Source: Saprospiraceae bacterium (lineage in GTDB: Bacteria; Bacteroidota; Bacteroidia; Chitinophagales; Saprospiraceae). From it: a DNA stretch of 9,326 nt. Position 1 is the stretch's first letter. Each line of letters begins with the position of its first letter. The translations under genes and the position numbers were made by a program. Positions 7,498-9,326 of this stretch are shown piece after piece. The notes below the pieces were generated by a model. The model ran no database searches, had not been told where the DNA came from, and saw only the letters and a list, made by a program, of their open reading frames with translations. The stretch spans positions 1-9,326 of the forward strand of contig JABDPK010000001.1 of assembly GCA_013042795.1 (NCBI GenBank), given 5' to 3'.

Positions 7498-8907
7498 ATG
7501 AAATCAACATCCAGGAGGACCTTTCTAAAAAACACAGGAATCATAAGTACAGGATTATTAGGATTACAATCTTTTGTAAGATCCGGAACAAGCAGCGACT
7601 TCCTTTTGCATGACCCAATGCTACATGCAGGCTATGGTCCATTGTTAAAAGATCCAAATGGCATTTTGAATTTACCAAAAGGCTTTACTTATAAGATCAT
7701 TTCACGGGTAGGAGATAAAATGTCAGACGGCTTCTTATTACCTGGTGCACCTGATGCCATGGCCACATTTCAAGGACCCGGAAACAAAGTCATTGTTGTA
7801 AGAAATCATGAAGTCTCACCTTCAAATAAATCTGAAGGACCTTTTGGATCAGATCTTTCATTGCTTGATCAGCTAAGCCCGGAAAAACTGTATGATTATG
7901 GAAGAGGTCAATTGCCCGGAATGGGTGGTACGACAACATTTATCTATGATCCTGAAACAAAGGAGATCGAATCTCAATATTTAAGTCTGGCTGGAACCAT
8001 CAGGAATTGTGCTGGTGGTATTACTCCCTGGAACAGCTGGATTAGTTGCGAGGAGGATGTCACACGTGCAGATGATAAACTGGAGAAAGATCATGGCTAT
8101 AATTTTGAAGTTCCGGCACAGGTCACCCCTGAATTATTTGATCCCATCCCATTAAAAGCAATGGGAAGATTCAATCATGAAGCGGTCTGTGTTCATCCTG
8201 AATCAGGAATAGTATATCAAACAGAAGACAGGTATGATGGCCTAATCTACAGGTTTATCCCAACGGAGAAAGGTAAACTTCACGAAGGGAAGTTACAAGT
8301 ACTTTCAATCAAAGGACAAAAAAGTTTCGACACACGCAACTGGGAAAGTGTTATTTGCAACCCACCAATGAAAATAATGCAAAAGTATGAAGTCGAATGG
8401 CTAGATATTGATGGTATTGATGCCCCGGAAGATGATCTACGATATCGTGGTTATGATGATCTTGGTGCCGCTCGATTTGCACGAGGAGAAGGTATGTGGT
8501 ATGGAGATGGAGAAGCATATTTCGCCTGTACCAATGGTGGTCAGAAAAAGTTGGGTCAGATCTTCAGGTATATACCCTCGGCATTTGAAGGGCAGGCCGA
8601 AGAAAAAGAACATCCTGCTACTCTTGAAATTTTTATCGAACCGAACAATGCGGAACTTGTTCAAAGTTGCGATAACCTCACTGTATCCGCTAATGGTGAT
8701 CTTGTAATTTGTGAAGATCGCCCTACGCCAAGGATTGTGGGTGTAACGCCTGAAGGTGAAATATATCATATTGCCAGGAATACAGGATACCGATCTGAAT
8801 TTGCAGGTGCTTGTTTTACTCCTGATGGAAAAAGTTTATTTGTCAATATCCAGGGTCCCGGGTTAACTATTGCCATTAATGGTCCCTGGGGAAAAAGAAG
8901 AAGTTAG
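7498..8907 (+). CDS. Tat-exported PhoX-like protein (DUF839 family), putative alkaline phosphatase
   Basis: The 469-residue protein starts with a twin-arginine signal (SRRTFLK at residues 5-11) and a hydrophobic stretch (about 13-27), so it should be exported folded to the periplasm or beyond. The rest matches the PhoX/DUF839 family by its characteristic blocks: GFTYKIIS, RNHE (102-105), CAGGITPWNSWISCEED (Cys171 to Asp187), GRFNHEA (223-229), TEDR (242-245), ARGEG (328-332), GEAYFACTNGG, SCDNLTVSANGDLVICED (390-407) and TPDGKSLFVNIQ near the C-terminus. Characterised PhoX enzymes are calcium- and iron-dependent monoesterases; the Cys in the CAGG block and the Arg/Glu of ARGEG are the likely metal or active-site residues, by family knowledge. 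The protein is shorter than many PhoX enzymes, so the substrate is uncertain and phosphatase activity is unproven. The ATG at 7498 is supported by the Tat motif and a purine-rich AAGGAA just upstream. It appears monocistronic and is preceded by a long AT-rich control region with a perfect inverted repeat. Confidence 0.88.
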   Translation: MKSTSRRTFLKNTGIISTGLLGLQSFVRSGTSSDFLLHDPMLHAGYGPLLKDPNGILNLPKGFTYKIISRVGDKMSDGFLLPGAPDAMATFQGPGNKVIVVRNHEVSPSNKSEGPFGSDLSLLDQLSPEKLYDYGRGQLPGMGGTTTFIYDPETKEIESQYLSLAGTIRNCAGGITPWNSWISCEEDVTRADDKLEKDHGYNFEVPAQVTPELFDPIPLKAMGRFNHEAVCVHPESGIVYQTEDRYDGLIYRFIPTEKGKLHEGKLQVLSIKGQKSFDTRNWESVICNPPMKIMQKYEVEWLDIDGIDAPEDDLRYRGYDDLGAARFARGEGMWYGDGEAYFACTNGGQKKLGQIFRYIPSAFEGQAEEKEHPATLEIFIEPNNAELVQSCDNLTVSANGDLVICEDRPTPRIVGVTPEGEIYHIARNTGYRSEFAGACFTPDGKSLFVNIQGPGLTIAINGPWGKRRS

Positions 8908-8935
8908 GAATTATATATATTCATTCTCAGGTCAT

Positions 8936-8980
8936 AAAAAGAAAAAAGGAGAAACAATCTTTTCGATCATTTCCCCTTTT
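8936..8980 (-). terminator. Intrinsic terminator between convergent genes, best formed on the minus strand
   Basis: Positions 8944-8959 pair with 8965-8980 to give a 16-pair stem and a 5-nt loop. On the plus strand three of these positions are A-C mismatches. On the minus-strand RNA the same three become G-U pairs, so the whole stem closes with a GAAAA loop and is followed by UUCUUUUU. It begins about 70 nt after the stop of the minus-strand gene at 9052, so it most likely serves that gene. It may also act, less well, on the PhoX-like gene that ends at 8907. Confidence 0.72.
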
Positions 8981-9051
8981 GTTCCAAAATCGCACTAAAT
9001 CCTTAAAAAGTAGTTGTTCATCAACAAGGACCAGCAATTAAACATATTTGC

Positions 9052-9326
9052 TTATTTGCTCTTGGTTTTTGAAGTCCCTAGTTCATATGTTTTGTCAGTC
9101 GTACTGCTTGTTCTTTTAGCAGCTGTTCGTTGTAGTTCATCAAATTGTCCTGATTCAACAACTTTAGTTAAAGTCTCATCTTTCATCATTGATGTGAATG
9201 CTACATCATCTACCATGTCAGCAAAACTCTGACTTCTTGATAATTGTCTGAAAGATGAAGATCTCAATAATTTACCATAAGCAGGATTGGAGATCAGGTT
9301 CAAACAAGTCTTGCTTCTTGCACAAG
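9052..9326 (-). CDS. Partial: C-terminal end of an unrecognised protein with nine-residue repeats
   Basis: The frame is open from the right edge to a TAA at 9052-9054, giving about 91 visible residues. No stop lies upstream within the window, so the real start is outside; the TTG at 9303 is not a likely start. I do not recognise the family. The visible part has a regular pattern every nine residues, with Tyr/Phe/Leu then Leu/Met/Val three residues later and Ser/Asp/Asn/Thr three after that, from 9309 down to about 9124. A basic Ser/Thr/Lys-rich tail of about 23 residues ends in SKTKSK. A good intrinsic terminator sits about 70 nt after the stop in the right orientation, and the gene is convergent with the PhoX-like gene. 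The regular repeat and the terminator support a real coding gene. No enzyme motif, signal or membrane segment is visible. Confidence 0.62.
   Translation of the reverse strand, partial: CARSKTCLNLISNPAYGKLLRSSSFRQLSRSQSFADMVDDVAFTSMMKDETLTKVVESGQFDELQRTAAKRTSSTTDKTYELGTSKTKSK
9124..9309 (-). repeat. About seven diverged nonapeptide (27-bp) repeats in the right-edge gene
   Basis: In the translated frame the aromatic or aliphatic residue falls at exact nine-residue spacing (C, Y, F, F, F, L, F). The residue three later is L, L, L, M, M, V, L. The residue before it is small or polar (T, A, S, S, A, T, Q) and the residue six after it is N, S, S, D, D, S, T. Example units are SFRQLSRSQ, SFADMVDDV, AFTSMMKDE and TLTKVVESG. 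The last unit is QFDELQRTA; the repeat may continue beyond the right edge. Confidence 0.65.

Noticed and set aside
8408..8769. 99- and 110-codon frames overlapping the PhoX-like gene.
   Set aside because: They lie wholly inside a well-supported gene and encode no recognisable domain.
9301..9303. TTG at 9303 as the start of an 83-residue gene.
   Set aside because: The frame stays open to the window edge and the nine-residue repeat continues upstream of this codon, so the gene most likely starts outside the window.

Overview
The window looks like chromosomal DNA from a Bacteroidota bacterium, most likely near the Saprospiria. The evidence is a very large secreted protein with a type IX secretion (T9SS) C-terminal sorting domain and the dockerin-plus-'IGVKIGDVNG' module common in that group, a TAnnTTTG-type promoter box, AT-rich intergenic DNA, mostly weak Shine-Dalgarno signals and a Bacteroidota-like MnmE. 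The lineage is inferred from the sequence only.

Left part (1-5250, minus strand): two tandem paralogous genes for giant cysteine-containing surface or secreted proteins. The upstream copy (655-5043) is complete, at 1462 aa. It has a signal peptide, a chain of HYR/Ig-like beta-sandwich modules, a carboxypeptidase-regulatory-like domain, two dockerin-type repeats, a cohesin-like domain and a T9SS sorting domain. A strong intrinsic terminator follows it (602-631). The second copy starts at 470 and runs off the left edge. A minus-strand promoter near 5243-5272 probably drives the complete copy.

Middle (5101-6950): a divergent intergenic region, then mnmE on the plus strand. mnmE encodes the tRNA wobble-uridine modification GTPase, is complete and has all its G motifs and the C-terminal FCIGK.

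Right part (6951-9326): a 547-bp AT-rich non-coding stretch with several palindromes, the best being a perfect 11-bp inverted repeat 34 bp before the next gene. That gene (7498-8907, plus) encodes a Tat-exported PhoX/DUF839-family protein, a putative phosphatase. A hairpin terminator at 8944-8980 separates it from a convergent minus-strand gene that enters from the right edge. The visible C-terminal end of that gene encodes an unrecognised protein built from a hidden nine-residue repeat.

The genes do not form an obvious pathway. mnmE is housekeeping, while the giant paralogs and the PhoX-like protein are exported by two different routes (Sec/T9SS and Tat). No tRNA, rRNA, CRISPR array, insertion sequence or integrase was seen. 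The less ordinary items are the tandem giant paralogs, the dockerin plus cohesin-like arrangement, the palindrome before the PhoX-like gene, and the nonapeptide repeat at the right edge.
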